The notes under the pieces are model-generated. The model did no database searches, was not told where the DNA came from, and was given only the letters and a program-made list of their open reading frames with translations. A stretch of 64,000 nucleotides of DNA from Calidihabitans tengchongensis (GTDB lineage: Bacteria; Sysuimicrobiota; Sysuimicrobiia; Sysuimicrobiales; Kaftiobacteriaceae), in NCBI GenBank assembly GCA_031459615.1, contig JAVKIE010000012.1, positions 8,239 to 72,238 on the forward strand, in the 5' to 3' direction. Position 1 is the first letter of the stretch. Each line of letters begins with the position of its first letter. This document shows, piece by piece, positions 1 to 7,287 of this stretch. The translations under genes and the position numbers were made by a program.

Positions 1-407
1 ACCTCCTCCAGGGCCGCGGGCAGGACCTCGGCGGCCGGCCGCCCGGGCTCGGCGAGGACCGCCACCGCGTACCGGCGGCCGTCGGACTCCCGCACCTGCA
101 GCTGCTCCACCGGGACGCCCTGGCTGCGGGCGAATCCCCGGGCCGCCTCGGTGGGCTGGCCGCGGCTGTCGAAGGCCACGTGGGCCGCCGGCCCCCGCAC
201 CTCCCGCACGGCGGGCGCCTGGCGGGGCGCCACCTGGCGGACCACGGCCGCCAGCCGGCGCGGGGTCCCGTAGGTCCGCACGGGTCCCGCCTTCAGGCGC
301 AGCGACCGCAGCGCCTGCGCGATGCCGGAGGCCAGCTGCTCCAGAGCCGGCGCGATCTCCCGCGGAGGGAGCTCCTCGGTCCCGATTTCCAGCAGCAGGT
401 CGGGCAT
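1..407 (-). CDS. glyS: Glycyl-tRNA synthetase beta subunit, N-terminal part (cut by window edge)
   Basis: Only the first 135 codons are in the window. The protein opens with MPDLLLEIGTEELPPREI, the conserved start of bacterial GlyS (LLxEIGTEELPP). The beta subunit carries the tRNA-recognition and anticodon-binding parts of the alpha2beta2 glycyl-tRNA synthetase; the alpha subunit makes glycyl-adenylate. The ATG overlaps the TGA of glyQ as TGATG, so the two subunits are probably translationally coupled and made in equal amounts. The frame runs open to position 1. Identification is secure from the N-terminus and the glyQ partner. Confidence 0.95.
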   Translation of the reverse strand, partial: MPDLLLEIGTEELPPREIAPALEQLASGIAQALRSLRLKAGPVRTYGTPRRLAAVVRQVAPRQAPAVREVRGPAAHVAFDSRGQPTEAARGFARSQGVPVEQLQVRESDGRRYAVAVLAEPGRPAAEVLPAALEE

Positions 408-1300
408 CAGCGGGTGCGGGCGGCCACAGGCGCCTCCCGCAGCAGGGGATAGCCCTGCTCGGCCCGCCGGGCCACGTAGCGCTCCGCGCACCGGCGGGCC
501 AGGGCCCGGCACCGCGCCATCAGGGCCGTGCGCTCGGCCACCGTGATCGCCCCGCGGGCGTCCAGCAGGTTGAACAGGTGCGAGCACTTCAGCACGTGGT
601 CGTACGCCGGCAGGACCAGGCCCAGATCCAGCAGCCGGCCGGCCTCCCGCTCGCTGCTGGCGAAGGCGTCCCGCAGCGCGGGCACGTCGGCGTGGTCGAA
701 GGCGTACGCCGACTGCTCGGCCTCCTCCTGCCGGCGCACCTCCCCGTAGGTGATGCCGGGCGCCCACTCGATGTCGTAGACGCTGGACCGCCCCTGGATG
801 TACATGGTGATGCGCTCCAGGCCGTAGGTGATCTCGGCGGCCACGGGGCGCACCTCCAGGCCGCCCATCTGCTGGAAGTAGGTGAACTGGGTGATCTCGT
901 TGCCGTCCAGGAACACCTGCCAGCCCAGCCCCGCGGCCCCCAGGGTCGGCGACTCCCAGTCGTCCTCCAGGAACCGCACGTCGTGCTCCCGCAGGCGGAT
1001 GCCCAGGGCCGCCAGGCTGGCCAGGTACAGGTCCTGGACGTCGTCGGGAGAGGGCTTGAGGATCACCTGGTACTGGTAGTGCTTGAACAGCCGGTGGGGG
1101 TTCTCCCCGTAGCGCCCGTCGGCCGGGCGGCGGGACGGCTGCACGTAGGCCACCCGCCAGGGCTCGGGGCCCAGCGAGCGGAGGAACGTGGCCGGGTGCA
1201 TCGTCCCTGCCCCCACCTCCAGGTCGTAGGGCTGCTCGATGAGACAGCCCCGGGCCGCCCAGTACCGCTCCAGGGCCATGATCACGTCCTGAAAGGTCAT
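407..1300 (-). CDS. glyQ: Glycyl-tRNA synthetase alpha subunit
   Basis: 297-residue class II aminoacyl-tRNA synthetase alpha chain, the usual length for GlyQ. Family-specific stretches are EQPYDLEVGAGTMHP (22-36), GENPHRLFKHYQYQVILKP (65-83) and the glycine-site region WQVFLDGNEITQFTYFQQ (127-144) followed by EITYGLERI (156-164). It catalyses ATP-dependent activation of glycine and works with GlyS. It precedes glyS with a 1-base TGATG overlap and follows a small membrane-protein gene, from which it is separated by an octamer repeat array. In Bacillus, glyQS also follows recO directly, so the context is conserved. Confidence 0.97.
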   Translation of the reverse strand: MTFQDVIMALERYWAARGCLIEQPYDLEVGAGTMHPATFLRSLGPEPWRVAYVQPSRRPADGRYGENPHRLFKHYQYQVILKPSPDDVQDLYLASLAALGIRLREHDVRFLEDDWESPTLGAAGLGWQVFLDGNEITQFTYFQQMGGLEVRPVAAEITYGLERITMYIQGRSSVYDIEWAPGITYGEVRRQEEAEQSAYAFDHADVPALRDAFASSEREAGRLLDLGLVLPAYDHVLKCSHLFNLLDARGAITVAERTALMARCRALARRCAERYVARRAEQGYPLLREAPVAARTR

Positions 1301-1321
1301 CGGATCACCCGGGTGGGTGAA

Positions 1322-1411
1322 ACGTTGGAACGTTCAAACGTTGGAACGTTGAAACGTTGGATCGTTGGAACATCGTGGCTGACGTTTCAACGCTTCAACG
1401 GTTCAACGGTC
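1322..1411. repeat. Octamer tandem array with inverted arms upstream of glyQ
   Basis: Read on the plus strand, the spacer holds six back-to-back 8-bp units of the type ACGTTGRA (1322-1369: ACGTTGGA, ACGTTCAA, ACGTTGGA, ACGTTGAA, ACGTTGGA, TCGTTGGA). A 12-base linker follows, then three units of the opposite sense (ACGTTTCA, ACGCTTCA, ACGGTTCA; 1382-1405). The two arms are roughly complementary, so the transcript could fold into a long imperfect stem between the 86-codon gene and glyQ. Whether it acts as an attenuator, a terminator or a neutral repeat cannot be told. Confidence 0.85.
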
Positions 1412-1426
1412 TTTTCTCTCCGCTCC

Positions 1427-1687
1427 CTACCCGATCCCCAGGGGTTCTTCGGACCGCTCCCGCTCCCGCCGCCGCACCGACGGCATCGGGACGCTGCTGA
1501 GGACGGCGGCCACCGCGAACGCCACCGCCCCGGCCACCGCCCACGACACCGGCAGCTCGATCACCCGGTCCTCGGTCTTGAGCCGCACCACGCCGTCGGG
1601 ACCGGGCCGGACGACCCCCCGCGCCTCCTCCAGCGCCGTGCCCAGCTGCAACAACGCCCGTCGCGCCCGCTCCAGGTCCAGCTCCAC
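1427..1687 (-). CDS. Small predicted membrane protein, unknown function
   Basis: 86 residues. Residues 1-25 are a charged helix (MELDLERARRALLQLGTALEE), 30-48 look like a short beta segment with EDRVIELPVS, and 49-70 form one hydrophobic helix (AVAGAVAFAVAAVLSSVP) followed by a basic tail. The combination of a short strand, 'ELP' and one helix faintly recalls DUF4342-type proteins, but I do not assign it. The start is GTG with GGAGGTGA about 6 bases upstream. It sits between recO and glyQ in an otherwise conserved cluster and probably opens the glyQS transcription unit, because a candidate extended -10 lies just upstream. Confidence 0.65.
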   Translation of the reverse strand: MELDLERARRALLQLGTALEEARGVVRPGPDGVVRLKTEDRVIELPVSWAVAGAVAFAVAAVLSSVPMPSVRRRERERSEEPLGIG

Positions 1688-1708
1688 CGCCTGTCACCTC
1701 CACCCGCC

Positions 1709-1714
1709 ACTATA
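1709..1714 (-). promoter_or_regulatory. Candidate extended -10 promoter for the 86-codon gene and glyQS
   Basis: The minus strand reads TGCTATAGT: a TATAGT hexamer (5 of 6 to consensus) with the extended -10 TGn in front. No convincing -35 is present. Initiation about 7 bases downstream would fall just before the Shine-Dalgarno sequence of the small gene, leaving a leader of about 15 bases. Confidence 0.45.
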
Positions 1715-1752
1715 GCACACCGCCGGACGACGTCTGTCGGATCGCCACCCGA

Positions 1753-2565
1753 TCAGCCCTCCTCCTGTCGGTCCCCCTCCGCCGGCGGGTGATGCGGACG
1801 GTCGGCCGAGCCCGGTCGCGGCGCGGGTGACACCCCCATCCGGCGCGCCACGGCGGGCACGCGCAGGGTGGTCTCCAGCCGGTATTCCAGGTAGCGGCGC
1901 AGCGCCCGCCCCACCTCCTCCCGCACGCGCCGGTCCCAGGCGGCGGGGTCCTCTGGCGGCGCGGCGGCGTCCAGCAGGTGCTCCAGAGCACCGCGCGCCC
2001 GGGCCGACAGCGGTTCCGCGGCGGGATCCCGCTGGCGGTGGGCGCCGCAGAGCACGCCGCCCAGGGCCAGGCTCAGCGCCCCGGCCGGGGCGGCCCGGCC
2101 GCACACCTGGCAGCGGGCGAGCTGCGGAGCGTAGCCGCTGCGGACCAGGACCTGCGCCGCCGCCCACAGGGCCGCCAGCTCGGGGTCGCCGGTCTCGATG
2201 GCGCCCAGGGCGCGGTCGAGGACGTCGAACATCTCCGGGGCCGGCTGGCGCTCGTCGGTGGCCCGGTCCACCACCTCCACCGCGAAGGCGGCGGCGCTGA
2301 GCCGGTCCAGGTCCTCCCGCAGCCGGGCCCGGGAGGCCACCACCTCCACCTGAGTCACCACATCCAGGGTGCGTCCCACCGCCAGCAGCGCCCGGACGCG
2401 GGAAAACGGCTCCAGGCGGCCGGCCAGGCGGCTGCCCGGACGGCGCGCCCCGCGGGCCACGGCCGCCACCTTCCCCTGGTCGCGGCAGAACAGGGTCACC
2501 ACCCGGTCGGCCTCACCCAGCGGGGTGCGGCGCAGCACGATGGCCTCGACCCTGTAGACGGGCAT
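1753..2565 (-). CDS. recO: DNA repair protein RecO
   Basis: 270 residues, normal for RecO. The N-terminal OB-fold region is seen as YRVEAIVLRRTPLGEADRVV (4-23), with the typical 'LF..GK..AVARGARRPGSRLAG' stretch up to about residue 49. A helical C-terminal domain carries a zinc site of the form CxxC-x17-CxxH (C152, C155, C173, H176), where many homologues have four cysteines. RecO loads RecA at gaps through the RecFOR pathway. It follows the NRAMP-family gene by only 3 bases, so it is likely in that operon, and it keeps the era-recO-glyQS order of Bacillota. Confidence 0.93.
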   Translation of the reverse strand: MPVYRVEAIVLRRTPLGEADRVVTLFCRDQGKVAAVARGARRPGSRLAGRLEPFSRVRALLAVGRTLDVVTQVEVVASRARLREDLDRLSAAAFAVEVVDRATDERQPAPEMFDVLDRALGAIETGDPELAALWAAAQVLVRSGYAPQLARCQVCGRAAPAGALSLALGGVLCGAHRQRDPAAEPLSARARGALEHLLDAAAPPEDPAAWDRRVREEVGRALRRYLEYRLETTLRVPAVARRMGVSPAPRPGSADRPHHPPAEGDRQEEG

Positions 2566-2568
2566 CGC

Positions 2569-3855
2569 TCAGAAGGCGGCGACCAGCAGCAGGCTGAGGA
2601 TCGCCATGCCGGCGACGGTGACTCCCGCCACCGCGTTGGCCGCCGGCGTGTTGACGTGGGGGCCCATCACCGCCGGGTCGTTCACCAGGAGGATGATGAC
2701 GGCGAGGACGGCGGGCAGCAGGATGCCGTTGAGGACCTGGGAGAGGACCATGACCCGGACCAGGGGCAGGCCCGGGATCAGGATGACCAGGGCCGAGGCC
2801 ACCAGGACCCCGGTGAACAGGCCGAAGAACACCGGCGCCTCCCCGACGGACCGGTCCAGGCCGGCCTCCCACCCGAAGGCCTCGCACACGGCGTAGGCCG
2901 TGGACAGGGGAATGATGGCCACGGAGAAGACGGCGGCGTTCAGCAGCCCGGCGGCGAACAGCCCCGCGGCGTAGCGGCCGGCCAGCGGCTCCAGGGCCCG
3001 CGCGGCGTCGGCGGCGGTGCTGATCGGCGTCCCGTGGACGTAGAGGGTGGCGCCGCAGGCCACGACGATGAAGAACGCCACCAGGTTGGTGGTGACCATG
3101 CCCAGGTAGGTGTCCAGCCGCACCTGGGGGTAGTCCCGGACGGTCAGCCCCTTGTCCACCACGGCGGCCTGCTGGTAGAACTGCATCCACGGCGCGATGG
3201 TGGTCCCCACCACGCCGATGGCCATGGCCACGAACGCGGGGTCGCGGGAGAACGCCGGGGTCACCGTCGCCCGCAGGACCTCCCCCCAGGGCGGGCGGGC
3301 CAGGACCGCCGACGCCACGTAGGTCGCGTACACCAGGGTGGCGGCCAGGAACACCCGCTCCACCCGGCGGTAGGTGCCGCGCACCACGAGGAGCCACACC
3401 GCCGCGGCCGCCAGCGGCACCGCCAGGTAGCGGCTGACGCCGAAGATCTCGGCCGCGCCCGCCACGCCCGCGAAGTCTCCCACGGTGTTGGCCCAGTTGG
3501 CCACGACCAGGACGCCCATGACCAGGACGGTGGTCCGGACCCGGAAGCGTTCCCGGATCAGGTCGGCCAGCCCCTTGCCCGTCACCGCCCCCATCCGGGC
3601 TACCATCTCCTGGACCACGGCCAGGGCCACGGTCGAGAGCAGCAGCGTCCACAGCAGCCGGTAGCCGAAGGCAGCCCCCGCCACCGAGTAGGTGGCGATG
3701 CCGTTGGCGTCGTTGTCCACGTTGCCGGTGATGATCCCGGGGCCCATGACAGCCGCGAACGCGGCCAGGCGGGCCCAGCGTGCGGCGAGCCACCCCCGCC
3801 CGGGCAGACCGACCCGGGCGTCTGCGGGTGCCCGGCGCCGGCGGGAGAAGATCAC
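2569..3855 (-). CDS. NRAMP-family divalent metal transporter with NRMT-like (Mg2+-type) binding site
   Basis: 428 residues with about eleven hydrophobic segments in the LeuT-fold order of NRAMP/SLC11. The GTG start at 3855 overlaps the stop of the MgtE-like gene (GTGA), so translation is coupled. In helix 1 the canonical DPGN is replaced by D47-N-D-A-N-G52 within GPGIITGNVDNDANG. In helix 6 the canonical MPH is replaced by A221-P-W223 (GTTIAPWM), so the methionine that selects transition metals is missing. Loss of this methionine is the hallmark of NRAMP-related magnesium transporters (NRMTs). With an MgtE-type sensor as its partner, Mg2+ (or Mg2+/Mn2+) uptake is the likely role; this is inference. 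A longer reading upstream of 3855 is only the shadow of the neighbouring gene. Confidence 0.88.
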   Translation of the reverse strand: MIFSRRRRAPADARVGLPGRGWLAARWARLAAFAAVMGPGIITGNVDNDANGIATYSVAGAAFGYRLLWTLLLSTVALAVVQEMVARMGAVTGKGLADLIRERFRVRTTVLVMGVLVVANWANTVGDFAGVAGAAEIFGVSRYLAVPLAAAAVWLLVVRGTYRRVERVFLAATLVYATYVASAVLARPPWGEVLRATVTPAFSRDPAFVAMAIGVVGTTIAPWMQFYQQAAVVDKGLTVRDYPQVRLDTYLGMVTTNLVAFFIVVACGATLYVHGTPISTAADAARALEPLAGRYAAGLFAAGLLNAAVFSVAIIPLSTAYAVCEAFGWEAGLDRSVGEAPVFFGLFTGVLVASALVILIPGLPLVRVMVLSQVLNGILLPAVLAVIILLVNDPAVMGPHVNTPAANAVAGVTVAGMAILSLLLVAAF

Positions 3856-5138
3856 CGCCGTCTCCGGGCGCGCCGGCGGAACCGGGGCGGGACCCGGCGG
3901 CGGCCTTTGCGCAGGACCACGTCCATGACGTCGTCGACCGTCACCACCCCCAGCAGCCGGCCGTCGGGATCCACCACGGGCAGGGCCAGCAGGTCGTAGG
4001 TGGTCAGGGCCGCGGCCACCGTCTCCAGGTCGTCGTCGGGGTGCAGCGTCACCACCTGAGGGGTCATGATCTCCGCGATGGGGGTGGCGGGACTGGCCAC
4101 GATCAGCGCCCGCAGGGGCAGGACCCCCACCAGGCGGCCGGCGCCGTCCACCACGTACAGGTAGTAGATGTGTTCGGCTCGGGGAGCCAGGGCGCGCAGC
4201 CGCTGGAGGGTCTGGTCCACCGTCAGGTCCCGGGGCAGGGCGATCGCCTCGGTGGTCATCACGCTGCCGGCCGTGCCCTCGGGATACTGGAGCAGCGTCC
4301 GGACGTCGCGGGCCTCCTCGGGGGCCATGTGGCTGATCAGTTCCTGGGCCCGCTCGGGGGGCAGGTCGGTGAGGATGTCGGTGGCGTCGTCGGGCGCCAT
4401 CTCCTCCAGGATGTCGGCGGCCACGTCGGTGGGCAGGGTGCGCATCACGTCGGCCTGCACCTGGGGCGCGGCCTCGGCCAGGGCCTCCGCCGCCTGCTCG
4501 TGGCCCAGGGCGGCCACCACCTCGACCCGCTCGGCCCGGTCCAGGTCGGCCATCAGCGCTGCCAGGTCGGCCGGGTGGATCTCCCGCAGCCTCTGCCGGG
4601 AGATGCTCAGGCGCACCGCCGTCCGCGGGCCCGCAAACGCCGCGACCATCGCCCAGGGGATGAGCCGCTCCGGCAGCTGCCGTCCCAGCAGGCCGGCGAC
4701 CCACCGCGCCGCCCGTTCCAGGCCCACGCGCCGCAGCAGTCCCGCCGTCCCCACGTCCACGGCCGACAGCCGCAGGGACCCGTCGGCCGGGGACAGCTGC
4801 AGGTCGTTGACCCGGACCACCTTCAGCCCGTCGGTGTCCACCACCTGGGTGTCCAGCAGGTCTCCCAGCAGCATCTCCTCCGGCTGCAGCGGGCGCGGCT
4901 GGAGGTGGCGGCGGGCCACCCGCAGCCTCACCTCCCCCGGGCCCAGGCGGTCCACCGCCTCCCAGGGGATCAGCGCCACCTTGCTGCGGTCCCCGCGCAT
5001 CCACAGCCCGGTGACCCGGGGCAGGGGATCCCGCAGGTCCACCGCCACGTCCCCCAGGACACCCAGACGGGTTCCCTCGCTGTCGACGATGGCCGCGCGC
5101 AGGATGGTGCTGACGTACACGCCCACACCCCCGGCCAA
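3852..5138 (-). CDS. PRC-barrel / MgtE-N / CBS-pair cytosolic protein without a membrane domain
   Basis: 428 residues. Residues about 8-140 hold two PRC-barrel-like beta segments (STILRAAIVDSEGTRLG; LLDTQVVDTDGLKVV). Residues about 170-280 are the helical MgtE N-domain with repeated acidic motifs (LAALMADLDRAERVEV, ILEEMAPDDATDILTDL). Residues about 285-410 are a CBS pair (GSVMTTEAIALP, ADIMTPQVVTL-type repeats). It ends in a very basic tail and has no transmembrane segment, whereas Mg2+ channel MgtE continues into five helices. It overlaps the NRAMP-family gene by 4 bases, which suggests it is the Mg2+/nucleotide-sensing partner of that transporter. The listed start is TTG; GTG codons at 5126 and 5120 are alternatives. 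Confidence 0.88.
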   Translation of the reverse strand: MAGGVGVYVSTILRAAIVDSEGTRLGVLGDVAVDLRDPLPRVTGLWMRGDRSKVALIPWEAVDRLGPGEVRLRVARRHLQPRPLQPEEMLLGDLLDTQVVDTDGLKVVRVNDLQLSPADGSLRLSAVDVGTAGLLRRVGLERAARWVAGLLGRQLPERLIPWAMVAAFAGPRTAVRLSISRQRLREIHPADLAALMADLDRAERVEVVAALGHEQAAEALAEAAPQVQADVMRTLPTDVAADILEEMAPDDATDILTDLPPERAQELISHMAPEEARDVRTLLQYPEGTAGSVMTTEAIALPRDLTVDQTLQRLRALAPRAEHIYYLYVVDGAGRLVGVLPLRALIVASPATPIAEIMTPQVVTLHPDDDLETVAAALTTYDLLALPVVDPDGRLLGVVTVDDVMDVVLRKGRRRVPPRFRRRARRRR

Positions 5139-5151
5139 GATGCGTGGGCTT

Positions 5152-5196
5152 CTTCCTGCCCTCCCCGCCTCTTCCCTCTTCCTTCTTCCCTCTTCC
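5152..5196 (-). repeat. Heptamer purine array (GGGAAGA type) abutting the era stop
   Basis: Immediately after the TAG of era (5197-5199) the minus strand runs into GGAAGAGGGAAGAAGGAAG and continues purine-rich to about 5152, with a 7-bp period. It fills nearly the whole spacer to the MgtE-like gene. The same unit follows other stop codons in the window. No stem-loop is evident here. Confidence 0.8.
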
Positions 5197-6201
5197 CTAC
5201 TGCGGATACAGCCGCCTCACCACGGCGTCCTGGTCGCGCCAGCGCGGGGTCGTCTTGACCCACAGGTCCAGGTACACCCGGCGGCCCAGCAGCGCCTCGA
5301 TCTCCTGCCGCGCCCTCCGGCCGACCTCCCGCAGCATGCGCCCGTCCCGGCCGATGAGGATCTTCTTGTGGGACTCCCGCTCCACGTGCAGGGTGGCCCG
5401 GATGTAGACCACGTCCGTCCCCTCCCGGGGGGCGAACTCCTCGATCTCGACGGCGATGCTGTGGGGGACCTCCTCCCGGGTCAGGTGGATGGCGGCCTCC
5501 CGGATGAGCTCCCGGGCCAGGAACTGCTCGGGCTGGTCGGTCACCATGTCCGGGGGGTAGTACGGCGGCCCCACCGGCAGCAGGCCCACCAGGGTCTCCA
5601 CCAGCCGGTCCAGGCCGGCGCCGGTCAGGGCGGAGACCGGCAGGACCGCTGTCCACGTCCCCAGGCCGGCGACCCGGTCCTGGACGGCGGCCAGGCCGGC
5701 CGGATCGGTCCGGTCCACCTTGTTGAGGACCGCCACCACCGGCGCCGCCTGGGCCCGCAGCCGGGCGGCCACCTCCTCGTCCTCTGCGGTCACGCCCTCG
5801 GAGGCGTCCACCACCCACGCCACCGCGTCGGCGTCGGCCACCGCCCGGACGGCGGTCTCGACCATCCACTGCCCCAGCCGGTGCCGGGGCTGGTGCAGTC
5901 CGGGGGTGTCGACGAAGACCAGCTGGGCGTGCGGGAGGGTCAGGATGGCGGCGAGGCGGCTGCGGGTGGTCTGGGGGACCGGGGCGGTGATGGCCACCTT
6001 GTGCCCCACCAATCGGTTGACCAGCGTGGACTTGCCCACGTTGGGGCGGCCCACCACGGCCACGAAGCCCGAGCGGTGGTCGGGGGGCGGGGAACTGCCG
6101 GGAGCCGGAATCGGGAATCGGGGATCCGAGTGCCGGGATCCGGGGTCCGGAAGGACGTCCCTCCCCCTTTCACCCTCCAGCCTCCGACCTTCAACCTTCA
6201 C
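5197..6201 (-). CDS. era: GTPase Era with a repeat-encoded N-terminal extension
   Basis: Era binds 16S rRNA near its 3' end and helps 30S maturation. The GTPase domain shows the P-loop GRPNVGKS (51-58), the switch motif DTPGL, and NKVD. The C-terminal KH domain includes the KILIGRDGRMLREVG region. Homologues begin close to 'SGFVAVVGRPN', but no ATG, GTG or TTG lies near that point in frame. The only standard start is GTG at 6201, overlapping the cdd stop (GTGA). This gives 334 residues, with about 40 extra residues encoded by tandem repeats (6090-6200). An ATT start at the shorter position is possible. Function is secure; the start is not. Confidence 0.9.
   Translation of the reverse strand: MKVEGRRLEGERGRDVLPDPGSRHSDPRFPIPAPGSSPPPDHRSGFVAVVGRPNVGKSTLVNRLVGHKVAITAPVPQTTRSRLAAILTLPHAQLVFVDTPGLHQPRHRLGQWMVETAVRAVADADAVAWVVDASEGVTAEDEEVAARLRAQAAPVVAVLNKVDRTDPAGLAAVQDRVAGLGTWTAVLPVSALTGAGLDRLVETLVGLLPVGPPYYPPDMVTDQPEQFLARELIREAAIHLTREEVPHSIAVEIEEFAPREGTDVVYIRATLHVERESHKKILIGRDGRMLREVGRRARQEIEALLGRRVYLDLWVKTTPRWRDQDAVVRRLYPQ
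6091..6200 (-). repeat. Heptamer repeats between cdd and the Era body
   Basis: Two arrays lie head to tail. Directly at the cdd stop the minus strand reads AGGTTGA AGGTCGG AGGCTGG, decaying to purine-rich units (about 6160-6200). On the plus strand at about 6105-6155 there are GGGAATC GGGAATC GGGATCC-type units. The region stays open in the era frame and encodes residues of low complexity rich in Pro, Arg and Gly. The first array resembles the one after arcC (62100-62138). Confidence 0.8.
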
Positions 6202-6626
6202 CGTACCCGTCGCCGGGGCAGGCGGTCGGCCAGAAACGGTTCCGCCAGCAGGCGGCGCAGCGACCGCACCCGGACGCGGCCGCCGGGCGTGGCCGCCACC
6301 ACCCGCCGGACGCCGAACTCCGCCATCACCTGGCGGCAGGCGCCGCAGGGCATCGCCGGATCGTCTCCGTCGGCCACCACCGCCACCTCCACCACGCGGC
6401 GGTGGCCGTCCGCCACCGCCCGGTGGATGGCCACCCGCTCGGCGCAGTGGGACAGGGAGTAGGACGCGTTCTCCACGTTGCACCCGGTGTAGATGGACCC
6501 GTCGGCGGTGCGCACCGCCGCCCCCACCCGGAAGCCCGAGTACGGCGCATACGCGTGCCGCCGGGCCTGCGAGGCGGCCTCGATCAGTTCCGCCAGCCCG
6601 CGGGCGCGGGTCCCCCGCCGCGTCAT
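6198..6626 (-). CDS. cdd: Cytidine deaminase
   Basis: 142-residue short-type cytidine deaminase of nucleoside salvage, converting cytidine and deoxycytidine to uridine forms. Zinc ligands and the catalytic glutamate are visible: C61-A-E63 (SHCAERVAIH) and C94-x2-C97 (PCGACRQ). The N-terminal YAPYSGFRVGAAV (26-38) is the usual substrate-side segment, and GCNVENASY (48-56) is diagnostic. The ATG overlaps the stop of the DUF502 gene (ATGA) and the TGA overlaps the era start. The cdd-era order is that of Bacillota. Confidence 0.97.
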   Translation of the reverse strand: MTRRGTRARGLAELIEAASQARRHAYAPYSGFRVGAAVRTADGSIYTGCNVENASYSLSHCAERVAIHRAVADGHRRVVEVAVVADGDDPAMPCGACRQVMAEFGVRRVVAATPGGRVRVRSLRRLLAEPFLADRLPRRRVR

Positions 6627-7249
6627 GGGCGCCTGGCCGCCGTGGGGCCCGCCACCGTCAGCGGGTGGGAGGGGGTGACGATCCCTCCCGACATCACCAT
6701 CTTGAGGGCGTCCTCCACGGACATCTCCAGGGGGATCACCTGGTCTTCGGGCACCAGCACCAGAAAGCCGGTGGTGGGGTTGGGCGTGGTCACCACGAAC
6801 ACGTTGAGCACCCGCTCGGGGGTCCGCTCCTGGGGTTCGCCCACGCTCTCTCCGGTCACGAACCCCACCGTGTAGATGCCCCGCCGGGGCCACTCGATCA
6901 GGACCACCCGCTGAAAGGCGGACCGCCGCTGCAGGAACAGGCTGTCGGTGAGCTGCTTGACCGCCGAGTAGACGCTGCGGGCCAGGGGGATGCGCAGCAT
7001 CAGCCGGTCGACCAGCTCCACCACCCGCCGGCCCAGCATGTTGGTGGCCAGCATGCCGGAGACCAGGATCACCACCAGCAGGGTCAGCAGGCCCAGCAGG
7101 GGAATCCGGGTGCCGATCAGGGGGACGAAGAACTGGCCCAGCAGGCCGTCCAGCACCCGCAGCGCCCACAGCAGGACGTTGAGGGTGACCGCCAGGGGCA
7201 GGACCACGATGAGGCCGGTGATGAAGTAGCGGCGCAGGCGGGCACGCAT
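6623..7249 (-). CDS. DUF502 family membrane protein
   Basis: 208 residues. Two hydrophobic helices at about 8-32 (YFITGLIVVLPLAVTLNVLL) and about 50-72 (LLGLLTLLVVILVSGMLATN) precede a soluble part with the family's PLARSVYSAVKQL and FQRVVLIEWPRRGIYTVGFVT segments. DUF502 proteins are widespread inner-membrane proteins of unknown biochemical role. The ATG at 7249 was chosen because homologues start with a short basic segment before the first helix. It lies 38 bases after the CNNM gene and overlaps cdd, so it probably belongs to the same operon. Confidence 0.9.
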   Translation of the reverse strand: MRARLRRYFITGLIVVLPLAVTLNVLLWALRVLDGLLGQFFVPLIGTRIPLLGLLTLLVVILVSGMLATNMLGRRVVELVDRLMLRIPLARSVYSAVKQLTDSLFLQRRSAFQRVVLIEWPRRGIYTVGFVTGESVGEPQERTPERVLNVFVVTTPNPTTGFLVLVPEDQVIPLEMSVEDALKMVMSGGIVTPSHPLTVAGPTAARRP

Positions 7250-7287
7250 CGAGGACCGCACGCCTCCCGGCGGTGGGGCGGCCCCCT

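Noticed and set aside
1978..3999. Long plus-strand frame opposite recO and the NRAMP gene
   Set aside because: Antisense shadow of conserved minus-strand genes, with no ribosome-binding site and biased composition.
3856..5004. N-terminal extension of more than 380 codons for the NRAMP-family protein
   Set aside because: The extension reads through the MgtE-like gene in another frame and is Gly/Pro/Arg-rich. The GTG overlapping the MgtE-like stop gives the family N-terminus.
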